In this document: positions 1 to 18,900 of the stretch, piece after piece
Position numbering within the stretch: position 1 is the first letter of the stretch
How the letters are laid out: every line of letters starts with the position of its first letter
Source of the DNA: Streptomyces yatensis
GTDB lineage: Bacteria; Actinomycetota; Actinomycetes; Streptomycetales; Streptomycetaceae
Reading direction: 5' to 3'
NCBI RefSeq assembly: GCF_018069625.1
Contig: NZ_CP072941.1
Coordinates: 9,424,001 to 9,488,000 of the forward strand
DNA length: 64,000 nucleotides
Notes under the pieces: model-generated
Told to the model about the DNA's origin: nothing
What the model saw: only the letters and a program-made list of their open reading frames with translations
The model's database searches: none
Translations under genes and position numbers: made by a program

Positions 1-3000
1 CAACGCCCACGTCATCCTGGAACAGCCCTTGGACGTACCCGAGCCCGCCCCCTCTGCTCCGCAGCCGCCCGGTGGTCTGGCGCTTCTTCCGGTGTCCGGG
101 CGAGGCGAGGGCGCGCTGCGTGCTCAGGCGCAGAGGTTGCTGTCCTTCCTGGTTCAGCGGCCGAACCAGGATCTCGGCGAGGTCGCGCTCGCGTTGGGTT
201 GTGGTCGGGCGGGGTTGTCGGATCGTGCGGTGGTGGTGGCGGGGGATCGGGAGGAGGCGTTGGCGGGGTTGGGTGCGGTGGTGCGGGGTGAGTCGTCTGC
301 GGGTGTGGTGTCGGGTTCGGTGGTGCGTGGTCGGTTGGGGGTGTTGTTCGCTGGTCAGGGGTGTCAGCGGGTGGGGATGGGGCGTGGGTTGTATGAGGTG
401 TTCCCCGTGTTCCGGGAGGCTTTTGATGTGGTGTGTGAGGCGTTGGACCGGGAGTTGGGTGCGGGTGGTGTGTCGGGTTCGGTGCGGGAGGTGGTGTTCG
501 GGGATGGGGAGCTGTTGGAGCGGACGGTGTTTGCTCAGGCGGGGTTGTTTGCGGTGGAGGTGGGGTTGTTCCGGTTGGTGGAGTCGTGGGGTGTGGTGGT
601 GGATGTGGTGGGTGGGCATTCGGTGGGTGAGGTGGCGGCGGCGTATGTGGCGGGTGTGGTGTCGTTGGCGGATGCGGCGGTGTTGGTGGCGGCGCGGGGT
701 CGGTTGATGGAGGCGCTGCCGGAGGGCGGTGCGATGGTGGCGGTGGGCGCGGGTGAGGAGGAGGTGCGGCCGCTGCTGGTGGCAGGGGTGGACATAGCGG
801 CAGTGAACGGGCCTGCGGCCGTGGTCCTTTCCGGCGATGAGGAGCCGGTGTTGCGGGTGGCGGAAAAGCTATCGGCGCGGGGGTGTCGGACGAGGCGGCT
901 GGCGGTTTCGCATGCGTTCCACTCGGCCCATATGGAGCCGATGCTGGAGGAGTTCCGGGCAGCGATCGCTGATCTGTCGTTCTCGGCGCCGGTGATCTCC
1001 TTGGTGTCGAACGTGACGGGTGCGTTGGCGGATGCGGAGACGGTGTGCTCGCCGGAGTACTGGGTGGAACATGTGCGTTCGGCCGTGCGGTTCTCGGATG
1101 GAGTGCGAGCACTCGCCGACTACGGAGTGAGCGCGTATCTGGAGCTCGCGCCGGACGCGGTGTTGTCCGCGATGGTCGGTGACTGTCTGCCGGAAGAGTC
1201 GGCGGCCGCGGAGTCCGTGGTGGTGCCGTCCCTGCGGCGGGAGGGCGATGAGGTCCGTGCGCTGTTGTCCGCCGTCGCCCAACTCCATGTGGCAGGCGTA
1301 CGTATCGACTTCGGCGCCCTGTTCGGCGGTGCCGTTCCGCCCGTCCACCTCCCCGATCTGCCCACGTACGCCTTCCAGCGTGCGCACTACTGGCTCCATG
1401 ACACCCGGCCCGCCGCTCACCAGAGCCCCGACTCCTCCGACGACACCGACGACGCCCGGTTCTGGGCCGCCGTCGAACGCGAGGACCTGGGCTCGGTGGC
1501 CGAGGCGCTGGACCTGGCCGACGGCGAGGACGACCGCGCCGCGCTGGACGCCGTGGGCGGCGCGCTGGGCGTGCTGTCGGACTGGCGACGCAAGCGCGGT
1601 GAGAAGTCCGCGGCCGACCGGCTGCGCTACCAGGTCACCTGGAAGCCGCTTCCCGGTGCCGCCTCCGGCGTACCCACCGGCACCTGGCTGGTCGTCCTGC
1701 CGTACGGCTGCCGCGACGAGGACTACGCGGCCCAGGTGGCCCCGGCGCTGAATCGCCAGGGTCTGCGCACCACGACGCTACGGCTCGGCGGAGCCGAATC
1801 GGCGGACCGCGTCGCCCTCGCCGAGACGCTGCGTGGCGTGCTGGCGGACCATGAGGACATCGGTGGAGTGCTGTCCTTGCTCGCGCTCGACCAGCGCAAA
1901 CGTCCCGGCTCCGCGACGCTCACCGAGGGTGTCGCGGCCACCTTGGCCCTGGTGCAAGCTCTCGGCGACCTGGGCTCCGGCCACCGTCTGTACTGCGCCA
2001 CCACAGGCGCGGTGAGTGTCGGAGCGGCGGACCGGCTCAGTGCCCCCGAACAGGCGGCGGTCTGGGGACTCGGCCTGGCCGTGGCGCTGGAGCAGCCGGA
2101 CCGCTGGGGGGCGCTGGTGGACCTTCCGGACGTGTTCGACGACCGGGCCGCCCGGACCCTGCTCGGCGCGCTGGCCGATCCGGGTGATGAGGACCAGCTC
2201 GCGATCCGTGCCACGGGCGCGTTCGTACGACGGATGCGGGGCCATCCACTGCCCGCCGCCGTGGCCAAGCCGGAGTGGCGGCCGCGTGGCACCATCCTGG
2301 TCACCGGCGGTACGGAGGGTCTGGGCCGACACGCCGCGCGCTGGCTGGCCGGTGCCGGTGCCGAACACCTGGTGCTGACCGTCGGGACCGATCCGCAGGC
2401 GCCGGATCCGGAGGCGCCGGATGTGGTGGCCCTGCGGGACGAGCTGAGCGGTCAGGGCGCCAAGGTGACGGTGTGCCCGGCGGACCTCACCGACCGGGAC
2501 GCGGTCGAGCGGCTGCTCACCGGCCCCGCCGCGTATCCCGAGGTCACCGGCGTCGTCCACACCGCCGACCTCGCACGGATCGCCCAGACCGACGCCACCA
2601 GCGCCGATGAACTGGCCCGGACGTTGGCGGCCAAGGCCGACGGTCTGCTCCATCTCGACACGCTCCTGGCCGATCGGGAGCTGGACCTGTTCGTGGTGTT
2701 CTCCTCGGTCGCCAGCGTCTGGGGCGGTGGCGGCCAAGGACTGATCGGCGCGGCCAACGCACAGCTCGACGCCCTGATCGAGCGTCGCCGCTCCAGGGGG
2801 CAGACGGCCACCTCGGTGGCCTGGGGTGTGATCGACGGCTTCGGTGTGGCCGCCGACGCCACCGCCCAGGAGCAGCTGCGCCGCCGTGGGGTGCTGCCCA
2901 TGGCGCCCGAGGCGGCCATGGCGGCCCTGACACACGCCGTGCGCCATGACGACACGCTGGTGGCCGTGGCGGACATCGACTGGGCGGCGTTCGTTCCGGC

Positions 3001-3622
3001 CTTCACCTCGCTGCGGCCCAGTCCGTTGATCGGTGACCTACCGGGCGTTCAGGAGATCGTCGACAGTCTTAGGGCGGACGAGGCCACCGACGAGTCCGCC
3101 TCGGACTTCCTGCGCGAACTGGCCGCGGGCTCCGACGCCGAGCGGGAACGCGCGCTGATGAAGGTGGTGCGCGAGAACGCGGCCGTCGCACTGGGACACA
3201 GCGGTGTCGAGGCCGTCAAACCGCAACGCGCCTTCCAGGAGATGGGGTTCGACTCCCTGGCGGCGGTGAACCTGCGCAACACCCTCGGCGCCGCTCTGGG
3301 CACCCGGCTGTCGGCCACTCTCGTCTTCGACTACCCCACGCCCGCCGCGCTGGTGGAGTACCTGCGCACCGAACTCCTCGGAGACCAGGACGACGACGAG
3401 GTCAGTGAGGCCGATGAGGAGGAGATCCGCCGCGTCCTGGCCTCCGTGCCGTTCAGCCGGTTCCGCGAGGCCGGAGTGCTCGACGCGCTGCGGTCGCTGG
3501 CCAGGACGGATGCGACCGAGGGAAACGGGAGTCGGCCGTCCGCCGACGAAGAGCTCGACCTGATCGATGGAATGGATATCGCCGGACTGGTCCAACGGGC
3601 ATTCGACGGAACCCAGTTGTGA
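1..3622 (+). CDS. Modular type I polyketide synthase (3' part): KS end-AT(malonyl)-KR(inactive)-ACP
   Basis: The gene runs in from the left edge: the first codons (from base 2) read NAHVILEQ, the conserved end of a ketosynthase. An acyltransferase follows (about 340-1240) with the active-site motif GGHSVGE at 610 and HAFH at 911-922, the signature for malonyl-CoA. A ketoreductase region lies at about 1640-2960, then an ACP with its phosphopantetheine Ser in GFDSL (codon 3254) and a C-terminal docking tail. The KR keeps a nucleotide-binding motif (TGGTEGLG), but the catalytic Tyr expected after GQG is Ile (codon 2744-2746) and the LDD motif is absent, so this module should leave a ketone. Earlier modules and the AHBA loading domain are presumably upstream. 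Codon use shifts to G/T-rich codons inside the AT. Confidence 0.95.
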   Translation, partial: NAHVILEQPLDVPEPAPSAPQPPGGLALLPVSGRGEGALRAQAQRLLSFLVQRPNQDLGEVALALGCGRAGLSDRAVVVAGDREEALAGLGAVVRGESSAGVVSGSVVRGRLGVLFAGQGCQRVGMGRGLYEVFPVFREAFDVVCEALDRELGAGGVSGSVREVVFGDGELLERTVFAQAGLFAVEVGLFRLVESWGVVVDVVGGHSVGEVAAAYVAGVVSLADAAVLVAARGRLMEALPEGGAMVAVGAGEEEVRPLLVAGVDIAAVNGPAAVVLSGDEEPVLRVAEKLSARGCRTRRLAVSHAFHSAHMEPMLEEFRAAIADLSFSAPVISLVSNVTGALADAETVCSPEYWVEHVRSAVRFSDGVRALADYGVSAYLELAPDAVLSAMVGDCLPEESAAAESVVVPSLRREGDEVRALLSAVAQLHVAGVRIDFGALFGGAVPPVHLPDLPTYAFQRAHYWLHDTRPAAHQSPDSSDDTDDARFWAAVEREDLGSVAEALDLADGEDDRAALDAVGGALGVLSDWRRKRGEKSAADRLRYQVTWKPLPGAASGVPTGTWLVVLPYGCRDEDYAAQVAPALNRQGLRTTTLRLGGAESADRVALAETLRGVLADHEDIGGVLSLLALDQRKRPGSATLTEGVAATLALVQALGDLGSGHRLYCATTGAVSVGAADRLSAPEQAAVWGLGLAVALEQPDRWGALVDLPDVFDDRAARTLLGALADPGDEDQLAIRATGAFVRRMRGHPLPAAVAKPEWRPRGTILVTGGTEGLGRHAARWLAGAGAEHLVLTVGTDPQAPDPEAPDVVALRDELSGQGAKVTVCPADLTDRDAVERLLTGPAAYPEVTGVVHTADLARIAQTDATSADELARTLAAKADGLLHLDTLLADRELDLFVVFSSVASVWGGGGQGLIGAANAQLDALIERRRSRGQTATSVAWGVIDGFGVAADATAQEQLRRRGVLPMAPEAAMAALTHAVRHDDTLVAVADIDWAAFVPAFTSLRPSPLIGDLPGVQEIVDSLRADEATDESASDFLRELAAGSDAERERALMKVVRENAAVALGHSGVEAVKPQRAFQEMGFDSLAAVNLRNTLGAALGTRLSATLVFDYPTPAALVEYLRTELLGDQDDDEVSEADEEEIRRVLASVPFSRFREAGVLDALRSLARTDATEGNGSRPSADEELDLIDGMDIAGLVQRAFDGTQL
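63..1300 (+). repeat. Near-identical malonyl-AT segment, copy 1 of 3
   Basis: This stretch matches 27053-28170 with only scattered single-base differences over about 1.1 kb, and also matches 11781-12850. All three encode malonyl-specific ATs. The segment uses TTG, GTG, GGG and CGG codons far more than the flanking KS and KR coding sequence, as expected if one AT cassette was copied among modules by recombination. Confidence 0.85.
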
Positions 3623-3650
3623 TCGCGCACTCGAAGCGGTGGGAGCAGCC

Positions 3651-10271
<6,621 letters not shown>

Positions 10272-10352
10272 CCGCCCGGCCCCGCGTGACCGCACACCGC
10301 ACACCGCCGACCCTCCAGCACACGCCACCGTTTCCTTCAGGAGTGACCACTG

Positions 10353-13300
10353 ATGGCAGATGACGGGAAGCTGCGCGAATACCTCAAGCGTGTGCTGGCG
10401 GACGCCCGCCGCTCCCAGAAGCGGGTCCGCGAGCTGGAGGCCGAGAAAACGGAGCCGATCGCGATCGTCGCGATGGCCTGCCGGCTTCCGGGCGGAGTGT
10501 CCTCCCCGGAGCAACTGTGGGACCTGGTGCTGCACGGGCGGGACGGAATCACCGGCTTCCCGGAGAACCGCGGCTGGGATCTGGCGCACCTGTTCCATCC
10601 GGACCCCGACCACCGGGGCACCAGCTACGTACGCGAGGGCGGATTTCTGCACGACGCCGGGGAGTTCGACGCGGGCTTCTTCGGGATCTCCCCGCGCGAG
10701 GCGGTCACGATGGATCCGCAGCAGCGCATCATGCTCGAGCTCTCCTGGGAGGCGTTCGAACGGGCCGGAATCGACCCGACCGCGTGGCGCGGCAAGGACG
10801 TCGGTGTCTTCTCCGGGTTCGCGGGCAGCGACTACGGCGCCGGGCTGCCGGAGCTGCCCGAGGCCCTGGAGAGCTATCTGATGACCTCCGACGCCGGAAG
10901 TGTGCTGTCCGGCCGGATCTCCTACACCTTCGGGTTCGAGGGCCCCGCCGTCACGGTCGACACCGCGTGCTCCGCGTCCCTGGTCGCCCTCCACCTGGCG
11001 GCGCGGGCCCTGCGGGCGGGAGACTGCTCGATGGCGCTGGCCGGTGGCGTCACCGTCCTGGGCACCCCCCGGGCGTTCATCGGCTTCTCACGCCAGCGCG
11101 GACTCGCCGCCGACGCACGCTGCAAGGCATTCGCCGCGGCCGCGGACGGCACCGGCTTCTCCGAGGGCGCCGGAGTGCTGCTGCTGGAGCGGCTGTCGGA
11201 CGCGGAGCGGAACGGTCATCAGGTGCTGGCGGTGGTGCGGGGCAGTGCGGTGAACCAGGACGGTGCGTCGAACGGCCTGACGGCGCCCAATGGCCCCTCG
11301 CAGCAGCGTGTCATCCGGCAGGCACTGGCCCATGCGCGCCTCACCGCCTCCGAGGTGGACGCGGTGGAGGCCCATGGGACGGGTACGGCGCTGGGCGACC
11401 CGATCGAGGCGCAGGCCCTGCTGGCCACATACGGCCAGGGGCGACCGGAGGACCGTCCGCTGTGGCTCGGCTCGCTCAAGTCCAACATCGGCCATACCCA
11501 GGGGGCTGCGGGTGTGGCTGGTGTGATCAAGATGGTGTTGGCGCTGCGGCATGGGGTGTTGCCGAGGACGTTGCATGTGGATGAGCCGACCCCGCAGGTG
11601 GATTGGGCGGCGGGTGCGGTGGAACTGCTGACCGAGGAGCGGGCGTGGCCGGAGGTGGGGCGTCCGCGTCGGGCCGGGGTGTCGGGGTTCGGGGTGAGTG
11701 GGACAAACGCCCACGTGATTCTGGAGCAGGCTCCGGACGTGCCTGACCTTGCCCCTTCCGCACCACCGCAGTTGCCGGGTGGTCTGGCGCTTCTTCCGGT
11801 GTCCGGGCGAGGCGAGGGCGCGCTGCGTGCTCAGGCGCAGAGGTTGCTGTCCCTCCTGGTTCAGCGACCGAACCAGGATCTCGGCGAGGTCGCCCTCGCC
11901 TTGGGTTGTGGGCGGGCGGGGTTGTCGGATCGTGCGGTGGTGGTGGCGGGGGATCGGGAGGAGGCGTTGGCGGGGCTGGCGGCGGTGGTGCGGGGTGAGT
12001 CGGTGGCCGGTGTGGTGTCGGGTTCGGTGGTGCGTGGTCGGTTGGGGGTGTTGTTCGCTGGTCAGGGGTGTCAGCGGGTGGGGATGGGGCGTGGGTTGTA
12101 TGAGGCGTTCCCCGTCTTCCGGGAGGCTTTTGATGTGGTGTGTGAGGCGTTGGACCGGGAGTTGGGTGCGGGTGGTGTGTCGGGTTCGGTGCGGGAGGTG
12201 GTGTTCGGGGATGGGGAGCTGTTGGAGCGGACGGTGTTTGCTCAGGCGGGGTTGTTTGCGGTGGAGGTGGGGTTGTTCCGGTTGGTGGAGTCGTGGGGTG
12301 TGGTGGTGGATGTGGTGGGTGGGCATTCGGTGGGTGAGGTGGCGGCGGCGTATGTGGCGGGTGTGGTGTCGTTGGCGGATGCGGCGGTGTTGGTGGCGGC
12401 GCGGGGTCGGTTGATGGAGGCGCTGCCGGAGGGCGGTGCGATGGTGGCGGTGGGCGCGAGTGAGGAGGAGGTGCGGCCGCTGCTGGTGGCGGGGGTGGAT
12501 ATCGCTGCGGTGAACGGGCCTGCGGCGGTGGTGCTCTCGGGGGATGAGGAGCCGGTGCTACGGGTGGCGGAAGAGCTATCGGCGCGGGGGTGTCGGACGA
12601 GGCGGCTGGCGGTTTCGCATGCGTTTCATTCCGCGAGGATGGAGCCGATGCTGGAGGAGTTCCGGCGGGTGGTGGAGGGCCTGTCGTTCTCGGCGCCGGT
12701 GATCCCCCTGGTGTCGAACGTGACGGGGGCGTTGGCGGACCCGGAAGTGGTGTGTTCGCCGGAGTACTGGGTGGAGCATGTGCGTTCGGCGGTGCGGTTC
12801 GCGGACGGTGTGCGGGCGCTGGCCGAGTATGGGGTGAGTACGTATCTGGAACTTGGTCCCGATGGCACGCTGTCCGCGATGGGCCGCGAGTGCGTGGACG
12901 ACGCGCACGCCGCCTTCGTACCGGCTCTCCGTCGGGAGGGCGACGAGACCCGTGCCCTGATCACGGCTCTGGCCACCTGCCATACGCGGGGTGTGTACGC
13001 GGACTGGGCGACCGTGCTGGGCGGAACGCCCACCGGTTCGGTCGACCTGCCGACGTATGCGTTCCAGCGGGAGCATTACTGGTTGGTGGGGGAGCGGCAG
13101 GGTGTGGGCGATGTGACGTCCGCGGGGTTGGTGGGTGTTGGGCATCCGTTGTTGGGAGCGGTGACGGAGGTGCCGGGTTCGGGTGAGGTGTTGTTCACGT
13201 CGCGGTTGTCGTTGGGGTCGCATGGGTGGCTGGCTGATCATGTGGCTGCGGGTGCGGTGTTGTTGCCGGGTGCGGCGTTTGTGGAGTTGGTGGTGCGGTC

Positions 13301-15896
13301 CGGGGATGAGGTCGGGTGTGGTGGGGTGGAGGAGTTGGTGATGGAGGCTCCGCTGGTGTTGGCGGAGGGTGGGGCGGTGCAGGTGCGGGTGAGTGTGGGT
13401 GAGGCCGATGAGGGTGGTCGGCGTGGGGTGCGGGTGTATTCACGGGCGGAGGACGCTGGCGTAGGTGCTGCGTGGGTGCGGCATGCCACCGGGACGTTGC
13501 GTCCTGCGGAGGGGATCTCCGTCCCCGACGCGGGGCTGTCGGTGTGGCCTCCGGTGGGTGCGGTGGCGGTGGATCCGGCTGAGGTGGAGGGCTTGTACGA
13601 CGGTCTGGAACGGGTGGGCTATCGGTATGGGCCGGTGTTTCAGGGGGTGCGGGCGGCGTGGCGGTCGGAGGGTGCGGTGTATGCGGAGGTGGCGCTGCCG
13701 GAGGAGCATCGGGTCCGGGCGGCGGGGTTCGGACTGCATCCGGCACTCCTCGACGCGGCCATGCACGCGGCCGCGTTCCAGCCCCGTGCGGAACGCGCCG
13801 ACCAGCGGACAGCCCTCCCCTTCGTCTGGCGCGATGTGGCGCTGTACGCCACCGGTGCCACGGCCTTGCGGGTCCGGGTGGTCCTCACCGGAGAGGACAC
13901 CCTGACCCTGGACCTGGCCGATGAGTCCGGTACCCCGGTGGCTTCGGTGGGCTCGATGGTGTCCCGCCCGGTCGAGCCGAAGCAGTTCAAGGCCGCCTCG
14001 ACACACGACCGTCTGCTCCGTCCGATATGGGAGGAGACGGCGTTGACGCCCGGCGGCTCCCCACTGAGCACGGTGCGGGTGGCCACGGCCGACGACGTAC
14101 GCGCCCTGGCCGAGCGAGGTGGCCGGTTCGACGCCGTGACCGTCGAAGTGACCGACACCGGAAGCGTGCGTGAGCTGACCGGCCGCGTACTGGAGGTCGT
14201 CCAGGCGTGGTCGACCGAACCCGCGCTGGACGGCATACGGATGGTCGTGCTGACCACGGGTGCGGTCGCCGTCGACCCGGATGATCGGGTCGACCCCGCC
14301 ATCGCCGCCGTATGGGGGCTGATCGGCACCGCGCAGTCGGAGAACGCCGGGCGCATCCTGCTGGTGGACGTCGACGACGAGCCGTCGTCGTACGCGACGC
14401 TGAGCACCCTCGTCCCCGCCCTGTTCGCCGCCGATGAGACCCAGGCCGCGGTCCGTTCGGGTGCGTGTTTCCTGCGGCGGCTGACCCGTGTCGTGGCGGT
14501 GCCCGAGCCCGTACCGGGTGTTGTGGGCCCGGATGGGACGGTGTTGGTGACGGGTGGCACGGGCGCGCTGGGTGCGGTGGTGGCGCGGCATCTGGTGGCG
14601 GTGCATGGGGTGCGGAGTCTGGTGTTGGCGAGTCGGAGTGGGCCTGGGGCCGCTGGTGCCGTCGAGCTGGAGGCGGAGCTGGTGAAGGCGGGTACGCGGG
14701 TACGCATCGTGGCGTGTGATGTGGCGGATCGGGATGCGGTGGCTGGGATGCTTGATGTGATTCCGGAGGATGCCCCGTTGTCGGCGGTGGTGCATACGGC
14801 CGGTGTTCTGGACGACGGTGTGCTGACGGCGTTGACGCCGGAGCGTATGGACGCGGTGTTGCGGCCGAAGGTGGACGGGGCGTTCCATCTGCATGAGCTG
14901 ACCCGGGACCTGGATCTGGACCTGTCGGCCTTCGTCCTGTTCTCCTCCGCCGCCGGCACCTTCGGCAGTTCGGGGCAGGGCAACTACGCCGCCGCCAACG
15001 CCTATCTCGACGCGCTGGCACAGCACCGGGTCACCCAAGGGCTCCCCGCGATCTCCCTCGGCTGGGGTATGTGGGCCCAGGACGAGGGCATGACCGCCCA
15101 GCTCGGGGACACCGATCACCGTCGGCTGGCACGCGACGGACTCGCCGCGTTATCCCAGGCCGAGGGCATGGAACTGTTCGACACCGCGCTGCGTGGAGCC
15201 GAACCCATGGTCCTCCCGATCAAGCTGGACCTCGGTGTGCTACGGGCCCAGGCCGCCACCGGGGCGGTGCCGCCGCTGCTACGTGGGCTGGTCCCCCAGC
15301 CCCGGCGGACCCGGCAGAAGGCCCGGTCGGCGCATGCGCACGACGCCGACGCGCTCACCGTACGACTGGCCGGGGCGGGCGCCACGGACCGGCAGGCGAT
15401 CCTTCTCGACCTGGTGCGGCAGGAGGCGGCGTATGTGCTCGGCTACGCCTCGGTCGGTCGTATCGGCCTCGATGTCGCCTTCACGGACGTCGGCTTCGAC
15501 TCGCTCACGGTGATAGAGCTACGGGACCGGCTCCTCGCCCGCACCGGGCTGCGACTCCCCGCCACGTTCGCCTTCGACTTCCCCACCCCCCTGACCCTGG
15601 CGGACCACCTGACCGCCCGTCTGGGCGCCGATACCACCCAGGACCCGGTGCTGGCCGAAGTGGCGAGGCTCGAAGAACTGGTGGCCGCCCGGCCACCGGA
15701 AGGCGCCAAGGACACCGGCGCCGCCGCCCGGCTCCGGGCCCTGGCGGCCAAGCTCAGCACCGATGCCCCCGGGCCTGCCGGAGGCACCGACATCGAAGCG
15801 ACGCTCGAAGCGGCGTCGGTGGACGACGTACTGGCCTTCATCGACGACGAGTTCGGAATCGTGGACCCGTCGGATTCCGACCGCGCCTACGAGTGA
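10353..15896 (+). CDS. Modular type I polyketide synthase: KS-AT(malonyl)-DH-KR-ACP
   Basis: ATG at 10353 follows AGGAG and begins a docking helix ([20 protein letters not shown]). KS spans about 10455-11735; its Cys sits in TACSAS rather than the usual TACSSS. AT spans about 12050-12960 with GHSVGE and HAFH (12618-12629), so malonyl-CoA. DH spans about 13135-13980 with an intact [10 protein letters not shown] motif and D-AAMH. KR spans about 14515-15080 with LDD and GQGNY, hence B type and active. ACP spans about 15385-15620. The module should produce a trans double bond. A TTA leucine codon at 15150-15152 is in frame, which in Streptomyces makes translation dependent on bldA. The AT, DH and KR segments are nearly duplicated in the last PKS gene. 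Confidence 0.96.
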   Translation: MADDGKLREYLKRVLADARRSQKRVRELEAEKTEPIAIVAMACRLPGGVSSPEQLWDLVLHGRDGITGFPENRGWDLAHLFHPDPDHRGTSYVREGGFLHDAGEFDAGFFGISPREAVTMDPQQRIMLELSWEAFERAGIDPTAWRGKDVGVFSGFAGSDYGAGLPELPEALESYLMTSDAGSVLSGRISYTFGFEGPAVTVDTACSASLVALHLAARALRAGDCSMALAGGVTVLGTPRAFIGFSRQRGLAADARCKAFAAAADGTGFSEGAGVLLLERLSDAERNGHQVLAVVRGSAVNQDGASNGLTAPNGPSQQRVIRQALAHARLTASEVDAVEAHGTGTALGDPIEAQALLATYGQGRPEDRPLWLGSLKSNIGHTQGAAGVAGVIKMVLALRHGVLPRTLHVDEPTPQVDWAAGAVELLTEERAWPEVGRPRRAGVSGFGVSGTNAHVILEQAPDVPDLAPSAPPQLPGGLALLPVSGRGEGALRAQAQRLLSLLVQRPNQDLGEVALALGCGRAGLSDRAVVVAGDREEALAGLAAVVRGESVAGVVSGSVVRGRLGVLFAGQGCQRVGMGRGLYEAFPVFREAFDVVCEALDRELGAGGVSGSVREVVFGDGELLERTVFAQAGLFAVEVGLFRLVESWGVVVDVVGGHSVGEVAAAYVAGVVSLADAAVLVAARGRLMEALPEGGAMVAVGASEEEVRPLLVAGVDIAAVNGPAAVVLSGDEEPVLRVAEELSARGCRTRRLAVSHAFHSARMEPMLEEFRRVVEGLSFSAPVIPLVSNVTGALADPEVVCSPEYWVEHVRSAVRFADGVRALAEYGVSTYLELGPDGTLSAMGRECVDDAHAAFVPALRREGDETRALITALATCHTRGVYADWATVLGGTPTGSVDLPTYAFQREHYWLVGERQGVGDVTSAGLVGVGHPLLGAVTEVPGSGEVLFTSRLSLGSHGWLADHVAAGAVLLPGAAFVELVVRSGDEVGCGGVEELVMEAPLVLAEGGAVQVRVSVGEADEGGRRGVRVYSRAEDAGVGAAWVRHATGTLRPAEGISVPDAGLSVWPPVGAVAVDPAEVEGLYDGLERVGYRYGPVFQGVRAAWRSEGAVYAEVALPEEHRVRAAGFGLHPALLDAAMHAAAFQPRAERADQRTALPFVWRDVALYATGATALRVRVVLTGEDTLTLDLADESGTPVASVGSMVSRPVEPKQFKAASTHDRLLRPIWEETALTPGGSPLSTVRVATADDVRALAERGGRFDAVTVEVTDTGSVRELTGRVLEVVQAWSTEPALDGIRMVVLTTGAVAVDPDDRVDPAIAAVWGLIGTAQSENAGRILLVDVDDEPSSYATLSTLVPALFAADETQAAVRSGACFLRRLTRVVAVPEPVPGVVGPDGTVLVTGGTGALGAVVARHLVAVHGVRSLVLASRSGPGAAGAVELEAELVKAGTRVRIVACDVADRDAVAGMLDVIPEDAPLSAVVHTAGVLDDGVLTALTPERMDAVLRPKVDGAFHLHELTRDLDLDLSAFVLFSSAAGTFGSSGQGNYAAANAYLDALAQHRVTQGLPAISLGWGMWAQDEGMTAQLGDTDHRRLARDGLAALSQAEGMELFDTALRGAEPMVLPIKLDLGVLRAQAATGAVPPLLRGLVPQPRRTRQKARSAHAHDADALTVRLAGAGATDRQAILLDLVRQEAAYVLGYASVGRIGLDVAFTDVGFDSLTVIELRDRLLARTGLRLPATFAFDFPTPLTLADHLTARLGADTTQDPVLAEVARLEELVAARPPEGAKDTGAAARLRALAAKLSTDAPGPAGGTDIEATLEAASVDDVLAFIDDEFGIVDPSDSDRAYE
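11781..12850 (+). repeat. Near-identical malonyl-AT segment, copy 2 of 3
   Basis: The sequence matches 63-1300 closely through the AT core, including the run from the GQGCQRVG motif to GHSVGE. It diverges after the HAFH region, where this copy carries RRVVEGL instead of RAAIADL. Confidence 0.85.
13090..13760 (+). repeat. Near-identical DH segment, partner of 28265-28935
   Basis: The dehydratase coding sequence here is almost the same as that at 28265-28935. Both belong to malonyl-AT/DH/KR modules of the third and fifth PKS genes, and both switch to C-ending codons just after [13 protein letters not shown]. Confidence 0.8.
14514..14940 (+). repeat. Near-identical KR segment, partner of 29724-30130
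   Basis: The ketoreductase Rossmann half, from [16 protein letters not shown] to the LHELTR region, is nearly the same at 29724-30130. Together with the AT and DH repeats this makes the two malonyl/alkene-forming modules recent relatives. Confidence 0.8.
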
Positions 15897-15914
15897 AGGG
15901 GAAGGTGACCTCCG

Positions 15915-18900
15915 GTGGACAACGACGAGAAGTTGGTCCGGTACCTCAAGCGGGTGACCGCCGACCTGCACCAGGCGCGGCAGCGACTCACCGAGATCGA
16001 GGCCGGCCTGTCGGAGCCGATCGCGATTGTCGGGATGGCGTGCCGGTTGCCGGGCGGGGTGACCACGCCGGAGGAGCTGTGGGACCTGGTGGCCTCTGGT
16101 GGTGACGCGGTCGGTGGGTTTCCGGAGGACCGTGGGTGGGATCTGGAGAACCTCTTCGACCCGGATCCGGATCACGCGGGCACCAGCTATGTCCGCGAGG
16201 GTGGCTTTCTGCGTGATGCGGGGGAGTTCGACGCGGGTTTCTTCGGGATCTCGCCGCGTGAGGCGCTGGCGATGGATCCGCAGCAGAGGTTGCTGCTGGA
16301 GACGTCGTGGGAGGCGTTGGAGCGCGCCGGAATCGACCCGACGGGCCTGCGCGGTAAGGATGTCGGCGTCTACTTCGGCACCCTCAACCAGGACTACGCC
16401 ACGGACGTGGACACGGTCCCCGAAGGCGTCGAGGGCTACCTCATGACGGGCAGTTCGGCGAGCGTGCTCACCGGCCGGGTCGCCTATGAGCTGGGGTTCG
16501 AGGGACCGGCCATGACCATCGACACGGCATGCTCCTCCTCACTGGTGGGCCTGCATCTGGCCGCGCAGGCGCTGCGGTCGGGGGAGTGCTCGATGGCGCT
16601 GGCCGGAGGAGCCACCGTCATGTCCACCCCCAGCGCCTTCGTCGGCTTCTCGCGGCAGCGCGGCATGGCCGAAGACGGCCGCTGCAAGTCGTTCGCGGCG
16701 TCGGCGGACGGTACGGGGTGGGCCGAGGGTGTGGGTGTGCTGGTGGTGGAGCGGTTGTCGGATGCGGAGCGGCGTGGGCATCGGGTGTTGGCGGTGGTGC
16801 GGGGTAGTGCGGTGAATCAGGATGGTGCGTCGAATGGCCTGACGGCGCCGAATGGTCCGTCGCAGCAGCGTGTCATCCGCCAGGCGTTGGCCGGGGCGGG
16901 ACTGGTGGCGGCGGATGTGGATGCGGTCGAGGGGCATGGCACGGGCACCACGCTGGGTGATCCGATCGAGGTTCAGGCATTGATGGCGACCTATGGCCAG
17001 GATCGGTCTGAGGGGCGTCCGTTGTGGTTGGGTTCGTTGAAGTCGAATATTGGTCATGCGCAGGCGGCTGCGGGTGTGGCTGGTGTGATCAAGATGGTGT
17101 TGGCGTTGCGGCGTGGGGTGTTGCCGAGGACGTTGCATGTGGATGAGCGGTCGGCGCAGGTGGATTGGTCGGCGGGTGCGGTGGAGCTGCTGGCCGAGGA
17201 GCGGGCGTGGCCGGAGGTGGGGCGTCCGCGTCGGGTTGGGGTGTCGGGGTTCGGGGTGAGTGGGACGAACGCGCATGTGATTTTGGAGCAGGCTCCGGAC
17301 CGGCCGGGGGATGGTGTCCCGATGCCGGAGGTGCCGGGTGGTGTGGTGCCGTTGGTGGTGTCGGGGCGCGGTGATGCGGGGTTGCGGGCGCAGGCGCGGC
17401 AGTTGCTGGATGTCGTCGAGCGGCGGCCGGACGTGGAGCTGGGTCATCTGGCACGGTCATTGGCCGCGTCGCGGGCGGCGTTGTCGGAGCGCGCGGTCGT
17501 GCTGGCGGGGGACCGGAGTGAGGCCGTGGCCGGGTTGGAGGCCGTGGCGGGAGGTGAGGCGGCCGGTGGCGATGTCGTGGGAAGGGCGGACGCTCAGGGC
17601 CGGGTGGTGTTTGTTTTCCCTGGTCAGGGGGCGCAGTGGGTGGGTATGGGTGCGGAGTTGCTGGAGTCGTGTGGAGTGTTCGCGGAGGCTTTGGGGGAGT
17701 GTGCGGGGGTGTTGGACCCGCTGACCGGGTGGTCGCTGGTGGATGTGGTGCGGGGTGTGGGGGGTGGGGTGTCGTTGGATCGGGTGGATGTGGTGCAGCC
17801 GGTGTCGTTTGCGGTGATGGTGGCGTTGGCGCGGGTGTGGCGGTGGTTTGGGGTGGAGCCTGCGGCGGTGGTGGGTCATTCGCAGGGGAGATTGCGGCGG
17901 CGTGTGTGGCGGGTGGGTTGTCGTTGGAGGATGCGGCGCGGGTGGTGGTGTTGCGGAGCCGTGCGATCGCGGCGGGGTTGTCGGGTCGTGGGGGGATGGT
18001 GTCGCTGGCGGTGGGGGAGGACGAGGCTGGGCGGCTGGTTGAGGGGTGGTCGGGTCGGGTGGAGGTGGCGGCGGTGAATGGGCCGTCGTCGGTGGTGGTG
18101 GCCGGTGAGGTGGAGGCTTTGCGGGAGCTGGTGGCGGAGTGCGAGGGCTCGGGGGTGCGAGCGCGGCGGATCGAGGTGGACTACGCCTCGCATACGGCGC
18201 AAGTGGAGACGATCGAGGGAGTGCTCGCCCGGTCGTTGTCGCAGGTCCGGCCGGTGTCCTCACGTATTCCGTTCTTCTCGACGGTGGAGGCGGGGTGGCT
18301 GGACACGGCGGAATTGGCTGCCGGGTATTGGTATCGGAATCTGCGGAGCACGGTGCGGTTCGCGCCGTCGATTGACCAGTTGCTTGAGGAAGGCTTTGCG
18401 GCGTTTGTTGAGGTGAGCGCGCATCCGGTGCTGACGATGAGTATCGAGGCGGCAGCGGAGCAGGCGGACGCCGGGCCGATCGTGGTGACCGGGACGCTCC
18501 GCCGGGACGAGGGTGGTATGCGCCGCATGCTCACATCGCTGGGTGAGGCGTATGTGCGGGGTGTCCGCGTCGACTGGACGGCGCTGCTCGGCGATATCCC
18601 GGCGCATGCCGCGTTGGAGCTGCCGACCTACGCCTTCCAGCATCAGCACTACTGGCTTGGACGGCGAGGCGAGACGGTGGACGCGGCCGCGCTGGGACTT
18701 GCCCGGGCCGACCACCCGCTGTTGGGCGCCGTCACCGAACTGCCGGAGTCGGGGGGCCTGCTGTTCACCTCTCGACTGTCGCTCCGTACGCATCCATGGC
18801 TGGCCGACCACGCGGCGGCGGGCACGGTGCTGCTGCCGGGGTCGGCGTTCGTGGAGCTGGCGGTGCGCGCCGGTGACGAGGCCGGCTGTGGTGTCGTGGA

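Noticed and set aside
12..1112. Long open frames opposite the AT-coding regions, with Pro/His-rich translations (also opposite 11780-12900 and 26870-28330).
   Set aside because: They are by-products of G/T-rich codon use on the coding strand; the translations are low complexity and the + strand carries clear AT motifs.
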